A stretch of DNA of 64,000 nt from CALFML01 sp044222245 (GTDB taxonomy: Bacteria; Myxococcota_A; Polyangia; Palsa-1104; JAEUJZ01). The translations under genes and the position numbers were made by a program. Positions within the stretch are counted from its first letter, which is position 1; every line of letters starts with the position of its first letter. This document shows positions 51,276 to 61,083 of this stretch, one piece after another. Under the pieces are notes generated by a model. It saw only the letters and a program-made list of their open reading frames with translations. It was not told the DNA's origin and ran no database searches. The stretch lies in contig JBGANQ010000054.1 in assembly GCA_044222245.1 (NCBI GenBank), positions 1-64,000 on the forward strand, read 5' to 3'.

Positions 51276-52355
51276 ATGTTCTCGGACCTGCGCATCGAGC
51301 CGGAGCTCAGCCTCGCCAGTACGCTGCCGGCGCGCCTGTATCTTGACCCCGAGGTCCTGGTCGCCGAGCGCGAGCGCATCTTTTATCGCAGCTGGCAGTG
51401 GGTCGGGCACCCCAGCCGGCTCACCCAGGACGGTGACTACGCCACCACCGCGGTGCTGGAGCAGCCGCTTTTGCTGCTGCGCGATGGGGCCGAGCTGCGC
51501 GGCTTTTACAACGTGTGTCGCCATCGCGGCGGCGCGGTGGCGGTGGGCGAGGGCAACCGCCGCACCCTGCAGTGTCGCTACCACGGCTGGACCTACGGCC
51601 TGGACGGCAGCCTGCGCGGGACCCCGGAGTTTGGCGGAGCGCGCTGCTTCGAGCGCTCCGCCAACGGGCTCGTGCCGGTGCCGGTCGTCGAGGCGGCGGG
51701 CCTTCTGTTCACCAACCTGGGAGGGCGCGGCGAGCTGGGCCAGGCGGGGCCGGCGGGTCCGCCTCTAACCGAGGTGCTGGGCGAGCTCCTCGGCGAGATC
51801 GCCGACCTGCCGGTGGCACGCATGCGGCCGGTGCGGCGGGTGGACTACGAGGTGCGCTGCAACTGGAAGGTCTACGTCGATAACTACCTGGAGGGCTACC
51901 ACCTGCCGCTGGTGCACCCGCGCTTGTTCCGCGCCCTGGACTACGGCGCCTACAAAGTTGAGACGCGGCGCTACCACTCGCGGCAGTACGCGCCGCTGCG
52001 CGGCGTGCCGGACAGCCAGGCGTTCTACTACTGGGTATTCCCCAACCTGATGCTCAACATCTACCCGGGCAGCGTGCAGCTGAACCTTATCGTGCCCACC
52101 GCCGTGGATCGCACCACGACGGTCTTTGAGTGGTACCAGCTCGACGGCGCCGACCCTGCGGAGCCGCCCCTGGCGGACGACGCCGCCGGCTCCCTCGCCT
52201 TCGCGGACGAGGTGCAGCGCGAGGACATCGCCATCTGCGAGCAGGTGCAGCGCGGCCTTGCCTCCCACGCCTACGACCGCGGCCGCTTCTGCCCGGCGCG
52301 CGAGAACGGCGTGCACCACTTCCACCAGCTGCTCGCCGAACACCTGAGCGGCTAG
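51276..52355 (+). CDS. Rieske-type ring-hydroxylating oxygenase, alpha subunit
   Basis: A 359-residue oxygenase. The Rieske [2Fe-2S] site is C-x-H in NVCRHRGGAV (about residue 81) and C-x-x-H in LQCRYHGWTYG (about 100). The catalytic domain has DNYLEGYHLPLVH (about 200-212), with the two His of the mononuclear iron site. It resembles choline or carnitine monooxygenases and phenylpropionate-type dioxygenases. There is no reductase or ferredoxin gene nearby. It has its own 60-bp upstream gap. Substrate unknown. Confidence 0.88.
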   Translation: MFSDLRIEPELSLASTLPARLYLDPEVLVAERERIFYRSWQWVGHPSRLTQDGDYATTAVLEQPLLLLRDGAELRGFYNVCRHRGGAVAVGEGNRRTLQCRYHGWTYGLDGSLRGTPEFGGARCFERSANGLVPVPVVEAAGLLFTNLGGRGELGQAGPAGPPLTEVLGELLGEIADLPVARMRPVRRVDYEVRCNWKVYVDNYLEGYHLPLVHPRLFRALDYGAYKVETRRYHSRQYAPLRGVPDSQAFYYWVFPNLMLNIYPGSVQLNLIVPTAVDRTTTVFEWYQLDGADPAEPPLADDAAGSLAFADEVQREDIAICEQVQRGLASHAYDRGRFCPARENGVHHFHQLLAEHLSG

Positions 52356-52413
52356 CCGCGCGCTCCCGGCGTCAGCGGTCGCCCGACCCCGGCGCGCCGG
52401 CTCTTGGCGCCGG

Positions 52414-52926
52414 TCAGGGCCCGACCCACAGCCCCATGACAAGATCATCCACGTAGGAGTCTGGACCGAGCTTGAGCCGGCGGCGCATCCTGCCTTCCTC
52501 GACAAAGCCCAGCTTCTTGTAAAGCGCGATGGCGATGGTGTTGACCGAGCGCACGCGCAGCTCCATCCGCTCGACCTTTGGGTTGGCGCGCGCCCACTCG
52601 ATGAGGTGGGACAGGAGCTGCTTGCCCAGGCCCCGTCCCTGGAAGCCCGGGTGTACGGCAATGGTCAAGTCGACCACATGAGCCGTCACCGCGAGCTTGA
52701 GCGGATCGAGCAGCGCGTGGCCGGCGACTTCTCCGCCTGTCTCGATGACGATGAACTTGCCGCACTCACTGCCGCTGAGCCGGAGGATCCGCTCGCGGAA
52801 GAGCTCATCTTTCAGCTCACTCGGCACGGAGGCCAGGCGACCCGGAGTGCGAGCGATGACGCGCTGCGCTTCCGCCAGCATGGCTGCGTCTTCGATGCGA
52901 GCGTCGCGAATGTGAGTGTCTATCAC
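52414..52926 (-). CDS. GNAT-family N-acetyltransferase
   Basis: A 170-residue protein from a GTG at 52926, supported by GAGGGAGA upstream; the longer frame to 53097 lacks a site. The GNAT core is visible: IVIETGGEVAGHALLD, VDLTIAVHPGFQGRGLGKQLL (acetyl-CoA-binding Q/R-x-x-G-x-G/A), AIALYKKLGFVEEGRMRRRL. It transfers an acetyl group to a small molecule or protein N-terminus; substrate unknown. Converges on the Rieske gene. Confidence 0.87.
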   Translation of the reverse strand: MIDTHIRDARIEDAAMLAEAQRVIARTPGRLASVPSELKDELFRERILRLSGSECGKFIVIETGGEVAGHALLDPLKLAVTAHVVDLTIAVHPGFQGRGLGKQLLSHLIEWARANPKVERMELRVRSVNTIAIALYKKLGFVEEGRMRRRLKLGPDSYVDDLVMGLWVGP

Positions 52927-53182
52927 TTGGGTCTCCCTCAATTCTCGACGGTAGAGCCGGAGCCTCACGCCGTCAAGCTCCGCCCGCTGCTCGGCCGCGC
53001 TCCCGCGATTTCCCAAGCCAAGGGCGCCGCTCGGTTGCATATCCCCGCCAGTCCCGACCGCTGCCAGCAGCGCGCGCATGACTCCGCAGCCAAGCACGAG
53101 GTGACTATAAGCGTGAGCGTTGCCGCAGCGTGGGAGAGAGAGGTTCTATTGTTTTACAGCGCTGAGAGGACAGACCACCTCC

Positions 53183-53587
53183 TTAGCGGGCACTTGCCGG
53201 CCCGCACGACTCTTTGCAGTGGCACTCCAGGCAGCCGTGCTCCGCGCGGCTCCCGCACGCGGCGGCGACCTGCTGGCGCAGCGCCTCGCGCGCCCGGAAC
53301 ACGCGCACCGCGGCGTTGCCAGGCGAGACCCCGGCCTCGGCGGCGTAGTCCTTGACGCTCAGCCCGTCCACCTCGATGCGGCGCAGCGCGACCGCGTACT
53401 CGGGCTTGAGCGTATCGGCCAGCCGCGCGACGCAGCGGCACACTGCATCCTGGAGCTCCGGCCCTGGCTCCTCGCTCTGCGAAAGCTCGTGCGCGGCGCG
53501 CTCGAGCGCCCGACCCTCGGCGCCCTTACGCCGGTCGGCTTCGCTCGTCGCGGGTGGTGTTGCCTGCGGGTGCCCCATGCGGCTCAT
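53183..53587 (-). pseudogene. truncated ECF-type sigma factor lacking region 2
   Basis: 134 residues. AEGRALERAAHELSQS and LKPEYAVALRRIEVDGLSVKDY are followed by a region 4 helix-turn-helix (AAEAGVSPGNAAVRVFRARE) and a Cys-rich end (CGSRAEHGCLECHCKESC). Homologues I know of this type carry region 2 before the AEGRALE segment. Here that is replaced by about 20 unrelated residues, so binding to core polymerase at -10 is lost. The start overlaps the stop of the upstream remnant by ATGA. It looks like part of the decaying metal-resistance cluster. Confidence 0.6.
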
Positions 53588-54060
53588 CCCTTGCTCGGCG
53601 GGAAGCTCTGCGCTGGGTCGATCCCGTCTTTGCGCATGCTCTCCAGCTTGGCCAGCGCCGCCTGCTTGCCGACCGGCGGCTTATTGCGGAGAGGTTGCCA
53701 AACCGGATGCGGACGCGCTCGCCCTTTTTGATCACCAGCGGCTCGGTGCCTGGGAATACGCGTGAGTTGAACGTCAGGACGTTGAAGTCGGTCATCTCGT
53801 TCGGATCCGGACGGCGCGTGCCGGGACGGAGCTTCCACTCGTGCGTCATGAACACGAAGTCACGATCCACACGCGGGCCGAGCGGTCGCCTGGGATGGAC
53901 GATGAACATGCCCATCATCCCAAGCGCCATCTGCGTCATCTCGTCTTAGTGCGGGTGGTACATGAACGTGCCCGGTCGGCTCAGCGTGAACTCGTACACG
54001 AACGTCTCGCCAGGCTGGATCGGCGCCTGGCTGAGGCCCGCGACCCCGTCCATGCTGCTT
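53584..54060 (-). pseudogene. multicopper oxidase remnant
   Basis: In the minus frame from about 54060 the sequence reads MDGVAGLSQAPIQPGETF, then FMYHPH, an in-frame TAA (53946-53948), then DEMTQMALGMMGMFIVHPR and VFMTHEWKLRPG. YHPH-x-DEM is the type-3/type-2 copper-ligand region of multicopper oxidases (CotA/CopA class). After RFGNLSA near 53690 the similarity ends. In another frame a fragment KQAALAKLESMRKDG ends at 53584. Both flanking parts of the oxidase are missing, so the gene is dead. Confidence 0.7.
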
Positions 54061-55170
54061 GGGTCGTACGCACGGCTGCGCGCAGGCGGGCTTCCGCTGC
54101 GCTCTGCCGCGCCCGCAGCGCGGTCGCTCGGTGGCGCTGGGCCATGACCGTGCCCTGGCCTTGGTTGAAAAGCGGCAGCGACAGCGAGAAGTGGCCGCCC
54201 AGCTCCCAGCTCAAGCCGTCGCGCTCACCGTGAAAGCCGGCCTTGAGGTCAGGGAGCAGCCCCCCGCGCGCGCCAGCTGCGCCCGGCCCATCGCCGCGGT
54301 CGCGCCGCTGCGCAGCGCCGACAGCTCCAGGCTCGCGGCGAGCGCGCGCGTCTCGGCGTCCGCGGCCGCATACGGCGCCGGCGGGGCAAGCCCGTCGAGA
54401 GCCAGCTCCCAGGAGGGGGCCTGTTCCGTCATGCCGAGCGCCGCGTTCAGACGCTCGCGCGCCTGGGCGGCCGCTCGCTCGGCGTCATTGCTGGCGAGGC
54501 GGGCCGACTCCCAGGCCGCGCGCTCCAGGTGCAGCTCGACGGCCGGCACGTTCCCGACGCGAAACAGCTCGGCGCGCGCCGCGTAAGAGGCCTCGGCCAC
54601 CGCGCTCGCCTGCCGCCGGACCGCAAGCGCCAGCGTCCGGGCCGCCGCCTCAAAAAAGGCGAGCCGCGCCTGGTACGCGACCGCCAGCACCTCCGCGGCG
54701 GCCTGGAAGCGGGCGACGCCCAGCTCGGCCTGTGCCGCGCTCCGCCGCAGCGGCAAGAGGAGCAGCGACGAAATCTCGAAGTCCACGCCGAGGTCCGCTT
54801 GCAGCGGCTGCCCCGGGTCGGAAGACGAGCGCAGGCTGACCTCGACCTCGGGGTTGGCGGGCAGGCTGGCCTGGAGCCAGAGCGCGCGGGCGGCGTCAGA
54901 CTCGGCCACCGCCGCCCGCACGCTGCCGTGCTGCAAGAGCGCGATACGCACCGCGGCCTCCGCCGTAAGCGGACGCTGGAGCAGCTCCGCGAGGGTCCGC
55001 GCCTGCCCCCCCGGCGCGACTGCCGCGGCGGCCGCGCCTTGGTCCCGCTGGCGCAGCAGCGCCGCGATCTCGCGACCCTCACCGGCGGCGGCGAGCCGCG
55101 GGGCCGTAACAAGCGCCAGCAACGCCCAGATTCCTACGCGCTGAACCAGCTTGATCCGTCGAGTTGCCAT
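54050..55170 (-). pseudogene. TolC-family outer-membrane efflux protein, frameshifted and truncated
   Basis: The gene starts MATRRIKLVQRVG with a signal peptide and reads typical TolC helical repeats (LTAEAAVRIALLQHGSVRAAV, LGVDFEISSLLLLPLRRS, AAWESARLASNDAERAAA) to about 54240. The frame then shifts; the continuation SWELGGHFSLSLPLFNQGQGT, matching the end of the family, is in another frame down to about 54060. There it fuses to the oxidase remnant by an apparent deletion. Start at 55170 is 2 bp after the cupredoxin gene stop. Confidence 0.75.
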
Positions 55171-55172
55171 GG

Positions 55173-55547
55173 CTACGCCTCGACCATCAGCCGGCCGCGC
55201 AGCATGTTCATGCCGCAGGTGAACTCGTACTGCCCCGGTCGCAGCGCCGGCAGATCGATGGTGACTACCTTCCCGGTGGGCAGGTGGCGCGTGATCCCGA
55301 GGTCCGGCAAGACGAGCTGCTCGCTGCACGGCGAGCGGTCGGCACGCAGCGCCTGGAGCCGCACTGGCACTGCTGCCTTGACGACGATGCGGTTGGGTCG
55401 ATACCCGTTGTCCACGGTCAGCTCGACGGTCTGGAGCCCGTCGGCAGCCGCGGCGCGCGTGCGGCCCCGCGGTCCAAAGAAAAACAAGCTGATGAACACA
55501 GCGACCAGCGCCGCGACGCTGACCACGGCAATTTGGGTGGGGTCCAT
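55173..55547 (-). CDS. membrane-anchored cupredoxin-like protein
   Basis: A 124-residue protein starting MDPTQIAVVSVAALVAVFIS, an N-terminal membrane anchor, with AAGGAGG well placed upstream. The rest is a cupredoxin fold: VELTVDNGYRPNRIVVKAA, SPCSEQLVLPDLGI and PGQYEFTCGMNMLRGRLMV, where the Cys and Met of FTCGMNM are the probable copper ligands. It belongs to small copper-binding proteins usually found beside CopA and multicopper oxidases. Lies 119 bp downstream of copA. Confidence 0.85.
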   Translation of the reverse strand: MDPTQIAVVSVAALVAVFISLFFFGPRGRTRAAAADGLQTVELTVDNGYRPNRIVVKAAVPVRLQALRADRSPCSEQLVLPDLGITRHLPTGKVVTIDLPALRPGQYEFTCGMNMLRGRLMVEA

Positions 55548-55666
55548 AGCTGCCTCCTTGCTAGCGGAGCTAACTTTTCTAGGCGAGCCGGCCGACTGGC
55601 GACCGGCTCTCACTTGGGCTGACGCAGACCCGCGGCCTGCATTACAGCCCCGGTTTCATCGCGGTT

Positions 55667-57859
55667 TCATCGCGCGATGCGGCGCGGGCGCAGGCTGCTC
55701 AGCAGCACCGACACGCTGGACAGCGACATCGCCAGGCCGGCGATCATCGGCGACAGCGACCAGCCGAGCACCCCCGCGGCGAGCGGGATGCCGAGCGCGT
55801 TGTACGCGAAGGCCCACGCCAGGTTCTGCCGGATCACGCGCATCGTCGCCCGCGCCAGACGCAGCGCCGCCGGCAGCGAGCGCAGGTCGGCGCGCAAGAG
55901 GGCCAGGTCGGCCGCCGCCAGCGCGGGCGCATCGTTGACGCCGTCGCCCACCATGGCCACCGCGCGTCCCTCGCGGCGCAGCGAGCGCACGATCTGCGCT
56001 TTGGCCGCGGGCGTCGCTTCGGCGAGCACGCGCTCGATCCCGAGCTGGGCGGCGACCCGCTGCGTCGGCGCGGCCAGATCCCCGCTCAGGATCACCGGCT
56101 CTAAGCCGAGCTGCCGCAGCTCCGCGATGGCCGCCCGCGCCTCCTCGCGCAGCGTGTCGCCAAGACCCACGCTGCCGATGAGCGCACCGTCCGCCGCGAT
56201 CAGCACCGGCGTCAGCCCCGCGACTGCCTGCGTCCGCCCAAGCTTTCCCGCATCAAGCCCCAGCTCGGCCGCGAGGAAGGCGGCACTCCCCACCAGGATC
56301 GTGCGCCCCTGGACCTGCGCAGCGATGCCGCGGCCGGGCGTCGCTCTGAATCCGGTCGCCTGCGGCACCGCGAGATTTCGCCTGTTTGCCTCCGCCACCA
56401 GGGCGCGGCCCAGGGGATGCTCACTGCCGGCTTCGACGGCAGCGGCTAGGGCCAACAGCGAGTCTTCGTCCATCCCAGCGGCCGCGGCGACGGACTCGAC
56501 GCGCAGCCGCCCCTGGGTCAACGTGCCGGTCTTATCGAGGACCACGGTGCGGATCCGGCTCGCGCGCTCCAGCGCTGCCGCATCGCGGAACAGCACCCCA
56601 AGCTCTGCGCCGCCCCCGGTTCCGACGAGCAGCGCCGCGGGCGTGGCCAGCCCGAGCGCGCACGGGCAGGCGATGACCAGCACCGCTACCGCATGCACGA
56701 GCGCCGCCGCGAGCCGCGTCGGGACCGGCGCGTACAAGAACCAGCCGACAAAGGTCGCCACGGCCACCAGCAGCACCAGCGGCGTGAACACCGCGCTCAC
56801 TTGATCCGCCAGCCGCGCAATCGGGGCCCGCGTTCCCTGCGCTCGCTCGACGGCCGCCGCGAGCTGCGCCAGCGCCGTATCGCGGCCGACCTGCGTCGCC
56901 CGGTAAATAAGGCGTCCCGAGCTGTTCATCGTCCCGGCATAGAGCTGCGCGCCCTTGGCCTTGGCGACCGGCACGCTCTCCCCGGTCAGCATCGACTCGT
57001 CCACCGCCGACTCGCCTGCGGTGACTTCGCCATCGACCGGGATCGCGCTGCCCGGCCGGACGACGATCAGATCGCCGCTGCGGAGGGTCGACAGCGGCAC
57101 CTCCCGCTCGCGTCCCGCAAGGAGCACCACCGCCGTCTGCGGCAGCAGCGTCCGCAGCCGTCGCAGCGCCTCGCCAGCGCGGGCACGAGCGCGTGACTCC
57201 AGGAGCCGGCCGAGCAGCACAAAGCCCAGCACCGCGACCGCTGCCTCAAAGTAGATCGTAGGTCCGTGCGCCGCATGACCGCCGTCGCCCGGCGCGCGGA
57301 GCAGCATCGCCGCCGGGTACAAAAAGGCGGCGCCGCTGCCAAGCGCAACCAGCGTGTTCATGTCCGCGGCGCGGTGGCGCAGCGCCGCCCAGGCGGCCCG
57401 AAAGATCGGTGCCCCGCTATAGGCGATCACCGGCAGCGAGAGCGCGAGCTGGACCCAATCGGAGCCCGGAAACCGCAGCGCGCCGTGGGACATGCCGAGG
57501 ACCACGACCGGCACACCCGCCCCCGCGGCCACCAGCAGCCGGCGGCGCAGGTCGCGTTGCTCCGCCGCCTCTTGGTCTCCTTCTGCAAGGGAAGATTCGC
57601 TCGAGCTCTCGGTGGGCGCTGCGCGATAGCCGGCCGAATCGAGCGTGCGGGCGAGCGCGTCCAGCGAGGTCTGCGACGCATCAAACTCGATCGTGGCGGT
57701 GCGCGTCGCGAGGTTCACGTTCGCGGTCGCGACGCCCGGCGCGCCGGTGAGCGTCGTCTCGACGCGGCGCACGCAGCCAGCGCAGGTCATGCCATAGACA
57801 TGCAGCGCGCCGCTTGTGCCCGACGGCGGCGCTGGCACGGAAGATAGGGACTGGTTCAT
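55667..57859 (-). CDS. copA: copper-exporting P1B-type ATPase
   Basis: A 730-residue heavy-metal ATPase. The N-terminal HMA domain has GMTCAGC (about residues 24-30); membrane segments include the CPC ion site (VLVIACPCALGLATPAA, about 393). Also visible are TGE (DESMLTGESVPV), the phosphorylation motif DKTGTLTQG (about 438), the HP motif EHPLGRALV and GDGVNDAPALAAADLAL. It is intact and of normal length. AGGAGG precedes the ATG. It pumps Cu+ out of the cytoplasm and is the one clearly functional member of the metal cluster besides the cupredoxin. Confidence 0.95.
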   Translation of the reverse strand: MNQSLSSVPAPPSGTSGALHVYGMTCAGCVRRVETTLTGAPGVATANVNLATRTATIEFDASQTSLDALARTLDSAGYRAAPTESSSESSLAEGDQEAAEQRDLRRRLLVAAGAGVPVVVLGMSHGALRFPGSDWVQLALSLPVIAYSGAPIFRAAWAALRHRAADMNTLVALGSGAAFLYPAAMLLRAPGDGGHAAHGPTIYFEAAVAVLGFVLLGRLLESRARARAGEALRRLRTLLPQTAVVLLAGREREVPLSTLRSGDLIVVRPGSAIPVDGEVTAGESAVDESMLTGESVPVAKAKGAQLYAGTMNSSGRLIYRATQVGRDTALAQLAAAVERAQGTRAPIARLADQVSAVFTPLVLLVAVATFVGWFLYAPVPTRLAAALVHAVAVLVIACPCALGLATPAALLVGTGGGAELGVLFRDAAALERASRIRTVVLDKTGTLTQGRLRVESVAAAAGMDEDSLLALAAAVEAGSEHPLGRALVAEANRRNLAVPQATGFRATPGRGIAAQVQGRTILVGSAAFLAAELGLDAGKLGRTQAVAGLTPVLIAADGALIGSVGLGDTLREEARAAIAELRQLGLEPVILSGDLAAPTQRVAAQLGIERVLAEATPAAKAQIVRSLRREGRAVAMVGDGVNDAPALAAADLALLRADLRSLPAALRLARATMRVIRQNLAWAFAYNALGIPLAAGVLGWSLSPMIAGLAMSLSSVSVLLSSLRPRRIAR

Positions 57860-58158
57860 GGGAAGCCTCCTGCAAAAGCGCGGTAGTAGTCGCTCTGACC
57901 CTGCAGACGCAGGCCCGCGCCGGGCATTACACCGGGCGCGCGGCGACCCGATCAGGATCAGTCGCTCTGCCGAGCACCTGCAGCCCGACCGCGGCGCTAT
58001 GAGGGCTGGCGGCCAGCCGGGAAGCCGCGGCTGCCGCTGCTTGAGGACGAGCTCTTGCGGGAAGGTTCCCCTTGGCGCAATCGCCGCCTCATGCACCTCA
58101 GGGGGCCGGGAACGCGAGGAAAGCCGCAGGGACTGCCCAGTGGGAACGCGACCGCGAC
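57860..58158. promoter_or_regulatory. upstream region of copA with a dyad near 58059-58070
   Basis: About 300 bp between the kinase stop and copA start. GGGAAGGTTCCC (58059-58070) is a perfect 12-bp palindrome, framed by TTGCG (58055-58059) and CGCAA (58076-58080). It recalls the dyads bound by MerR/CueR-type copper regulators, but the -35/-10 pattern is not convincing and no such regulator gene is in the window. Confidence 0.4.
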
Positions 58159-59496
58159 CTAGACCACTCGCCAGCGCCCGGCGACGAAGCTGCCGATGAG
58201 CAGGAGGAACAGCACCGAGATCATGCAGACCATCAAGACTGGATACTTATCGAGGATCTTCAGCCAGGTGTTGGTCGCCTGCTTCAGGAGCGTGACCGGA
58301 CACTCGATCGGAATGCGGCCGTCGGCGCGGCGCTCCAGACGCTCGATCATCGCCTGGACCGACGGGTAGCGCTTTGCCGGATCTTTGGCCAGGCCGGCGC
58401 GCACAAACCAGGTAAGGTCCATCGGCGGCGCCGCCTGGTAGGGACTCTTGACCATGGAAGCGAGTGGGGCCTCTTGGCTCGCAACCCCGGCGAGCATCTC
58501 TTTGAGCGTCTTCCGCTCCGCCAGGTAGTGCTTGAGGCAGAGTAGCTCGTGAAACAGCACGCAGAGCGCATAGATATCACTGCGCTCGTCGACCGGCTGA
58601 CCGCTCGCTTGCTCTGGCGACATGTAAGCGGGGGTGCCGATGATCGCTCCTTCCTGGGTCGCAAACAGCGGAGCCTGCGGGCTGTCCGGCGCCGGCGTCT
58701 CCGGGACCGCGGGGCTCGGCTGGGCCGTCTCGGGGCCGCGGACCATCTTGGCGATGCCCCAGTCCATGAGCACGACCTCACCGAAGGCCCCGACCATGAC
58801 ATTGGCAGGCTTGATATCGCGGTGGACGATCCCATTGGCATGGGCGAAGGCGACCGCCTTGAGGATGCCGACAAAGAGCTGGGCGCGCTGCTCGAAGCCG
58901 TAGCGCTGGTGGTAGTCGCGGTCACCGGCAGCGAGCTTCTGGATGATCGATTCCAGGGTCTCACCGTCGATGTACTTCATGACGAAGTAGTATTCGCCCT
59001 TGTCGTCGACGCCGACGTCATGGATGGGAATGATGTTGGGGTGCTCGAGACGGCCGATCGTGCGAATCTCTTCGACAAAGCGGACGAGGTTACTGGTCGA
59101 CTTGGCGGGAGTCCGCAGCCGCTTTATCGCCACAGTGCGCCCGATGTCGTTGTCCGCCGCGCTCACGACCTCACCGATACCGCCGGCCCCCAGGCGGCGC
59201 AGCTCCTGGTAGCGGCGCTTGCCTTTTACTACGAGAGTCGGCTCGTTTTCGACAAGCTCCAGCTTAGGGAGGATGGTCGAGCGCACCGCCGCTGCCGCTC
59301 CGGTGCCCAGGCGCAGCGGCGGCGCGGCGTCGGCGTCCACGGTGTCCCCATCGGCCGTGACAGGGGGCTTTTGCGCGTCCCGCTGGTCTGCGCCGCCGGG
59401 CTGGAAGTCTACGGTATCCAGCGTGTGGTCGTCCGTCCCAGCAGAAGTGGCGGGCACTGCGGCGGGCTTCACCGAGCTGTGCTTGCGATCCCCCAT
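58159..59496 (-). CDS. membrane-anchored Ser/Thr protein kinase
   Basis: A 445-residue Hanks-type kinase from ATG 59496, with AGGAAGGA upstream. An acidic, Pro/Thr-rich N-terminus of about 95 residues precedes the kinase domain: Gly loop LGAGGIGEVVSAAD (about 100), VAIKRL, catalytic HRDIKPANVMV (about 221), DWG in LMDWGIAK (about 243) where DFG is usual, and GTPAYMSPEQA. A single membrane helix (VLMVCMISVLFLLLIGSFVAG) is near the C-terminus, with almost nothing outside. DWG is common in myxobacterial kinases and does not exclude activity. Confidence 0.92.
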   Translation of the reverse strand: MGDRKHSSVKPAAVPATSAGTDDHTLDTVDFQPGGADQRDAQKPPVTADGDTVDADAAPPLRLGTGAAAAVRSTILPKLELVENEPTLVVKGKRRYQELRRLGAGGIGEVVSAADNDIGRTVAIKRLRTPAKSTSNLVRFVEEIRTIGRLEHPNIIPIHDVGVDDKGEYYFVMKYIDGETLESIIQKLAAGDRDYHQRYGFEQRAQLFVGILKAVAFAHANGIVHRDIKPANVMVGAFGEVVLMDWGIAKMVRGPETAQPSPAVPETPAPDSPQAPLFATQEGAIIGTPAYMSPEQASGQPVDERSDIYALCVLFHELLCLKHYLAERKTLKEMLAGVASQEAPLASMVKSPYQAAPPMDLTWFVRAGLAKDPAKRYPSVQAMIERLERRADGRIPIECPVTLLKQATNTWLKILDKYPVLMVCMISVLFLLLIGSFVAGRWRVV

Positions 59497-59621
59497 ATCA
59501 TTCCTTCCTGGTGGCCTTCCTGGTGGCAGCGTTGGCGCAGCGGTCGCCTGCGGGCCAGCCACCGGATAAGATCATCACCGAGACTGCCTCCTACGTTAGC
59601 ACAGACTTTTTGCGGGGCCGG

Positions 59622-60950
59622 CTACGGGTAGCGCTCGAGCAGCGGCGTCGGGTGGCTGTGGTCGTCCAGCACCTGGGCGAGGGCGCGCCGGAAGTCCAGG
59701 CGCGGCCGCAGGCTCGACAGCACTGCCAGCACGCTCAGCCGCTGCCGCCACAGCAGCAGCGCCGCCGGGGGCAGCTCCAGCTGGTGGCTGTGCACCAGGC
59801 GCCAGGTGGTCTCGCCCAGGAGCTTGACGAAGTCGGCGGTCAGCTCGACCTCGCCGCGGTGCAGAAAGGGCGAGCCGAGCAGGTTCTCCCAGGTCCGGTA
59901 GGTGCTGCTGTTAAACGAGGTCATCGACGGGATGAGGCCCTGCTGATAGGCGGCGTAGCGCATCGCCTCGCCGTCGCGGTGGATCATCGCCAGCCACAGG
60001 TCGCGGTCGGCGGCGCGCAGCGCGGCGGGCAGCTCGGCGGTGCAGCCGAAGTCGACAAAGCCCACCCGCGCCTCGCCGCGCGGACCGGGCGTCGCGTCCA
60101 GGATCAGGTAGTTGCCGGGGTTGGGGTCGGCGTTGACCAGGCCATGTACCAGCGGACTGGCGAAGGCGAAGCGGAAGATCGTGCGCGCGACCGCCGAGCG
60201 CGCCGTCAGGTCGCCCTGGCGGATGAGCTCGGGGAGCGAGCGGCCGCGCAGGCGCTCCATGGTCAGCACGCGCGCGGTGCTGAGCTCTTTTATGACCTTG
60301 GGAATGACGATGGTGTCATCGTCGCTAAAGGCGCTGCCGAAGCGGCGCAGGTGGCTGGCCTCGGCCTCGTAGTCGACCTCGGCTAGAAGGTGGGTGCGCA
60401 GGGCGGCGATCGACTCTGCCGGCAGCGCTCCGCCCAGATCGCCGCCGACGAGCTGGCGCAGCACCCCGCGCGAGTCCAGGTCATCCTTGAGCGCCGCGGC
60501 AACCCCGGGATACTGGACCTTGACCGCCAGCTCGCGGCCGCTGCGGTCCACCGCGGCGTGCACCTGACCCAGCGAGGCCGCGGCGAGCGGCGTCGGCGCG
60601 AAGCTGGCGAACAGCTCCTCGGGCGGTGCCCCCAGCTCCTCGCGCAGGACCTTGGTTATCGCCTGCGGCTCGTCTCCCGGGGCGTGATCCCACAGCTGCG
60701 AGAGCAGCAGCTGCGCCTCGGGTCCAAGGGCCGCCGCGCCCTGCAGGTAGGCGCGCAGCTGGGCGATCTTGGCGACCCCGCCGCGCAGCCCCGCGGCCGA
60801 GCGCGACAGCTCCTCGGCCTCGGCCACCTGCGCCGCCCGCAGGTCGGCCGCATCGTCGAGCTGGGGGTTAAAGACGCGCCGCAGCTCGGTGCCCAGGCGC
60901 CGCAGCCGGGCGGTGGTGAAGGCCCACAGGCGCTGCTGCGCGCGGCTCAT
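59622..60950 (-). CDS. ABC1/UbiB (AarF)-family protein kinase-like ATPase
   Basis: A 442-residue protein. It has the ABC1 ala-rich loop (LAAASLGQVHAAVDRSGRE), the VKVQYPG segment with the catalytic Lys, YEAEASHLRRFGSAF and the ADPNPGNYLIL motif (metal-binding Asp). The N-terminal KxGQ signature is replaced by VAKIAQL, so Gly is lost. Family members (UbiB/COQ8) support ubiquinone synthesis or lipid homeostasis. No membrane segment is obvious. Confidence 0.82.
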   Translation of the reverse strand: MSRAQQRLWAFTTARLRRLGTELRRVFNPQLDDAADLRAAQVAEAEELSRSAAGLRGGVAKIAQLRAYLQGAAALGPEAQLLLSQLWDHAPGDEPQAITKVLREELGAPPEELFASFAPTPLAAASLGQVHAAVDRSGRELAVKVQYPGVAAALKDDLDSRGVLRQLVGGDLGGALPAESIAALRTHLLAEVDYEAEASHLRRFGSAFSDDDTIVIPKVIKELSTARVLTMERLRGRSLPELIRQGDLTARSAVARTIFRFAFASPLVHGLVNADPNPGNYLILDATPGPRGEARVGFVDFGCTAELPAALRAADRDLWLAMIHRDGEAMRYAAYQQGLIPSMTSFNSSTYRTWENLLGSPFLHRGEVELTADFVKLLGETTWRLVHSHQLELPPAALLLWRQRLSVLAVLSSLRPRLDFRRALAQVLDDHSHPTPLLERYP

Positions 60951-61083
60951 CGGCGGCGCCTCGCGCGGCGGGCGACCGCGGCGGACGGGGCGGGAGCTGG
61001 CATCCGTGGGTGAGGGCTTGTAACTGGCGACAATGCAGACCTCGGGTTGGGCAGGTGGTTTTCGCGCGGCACCAGCGTCCGGG

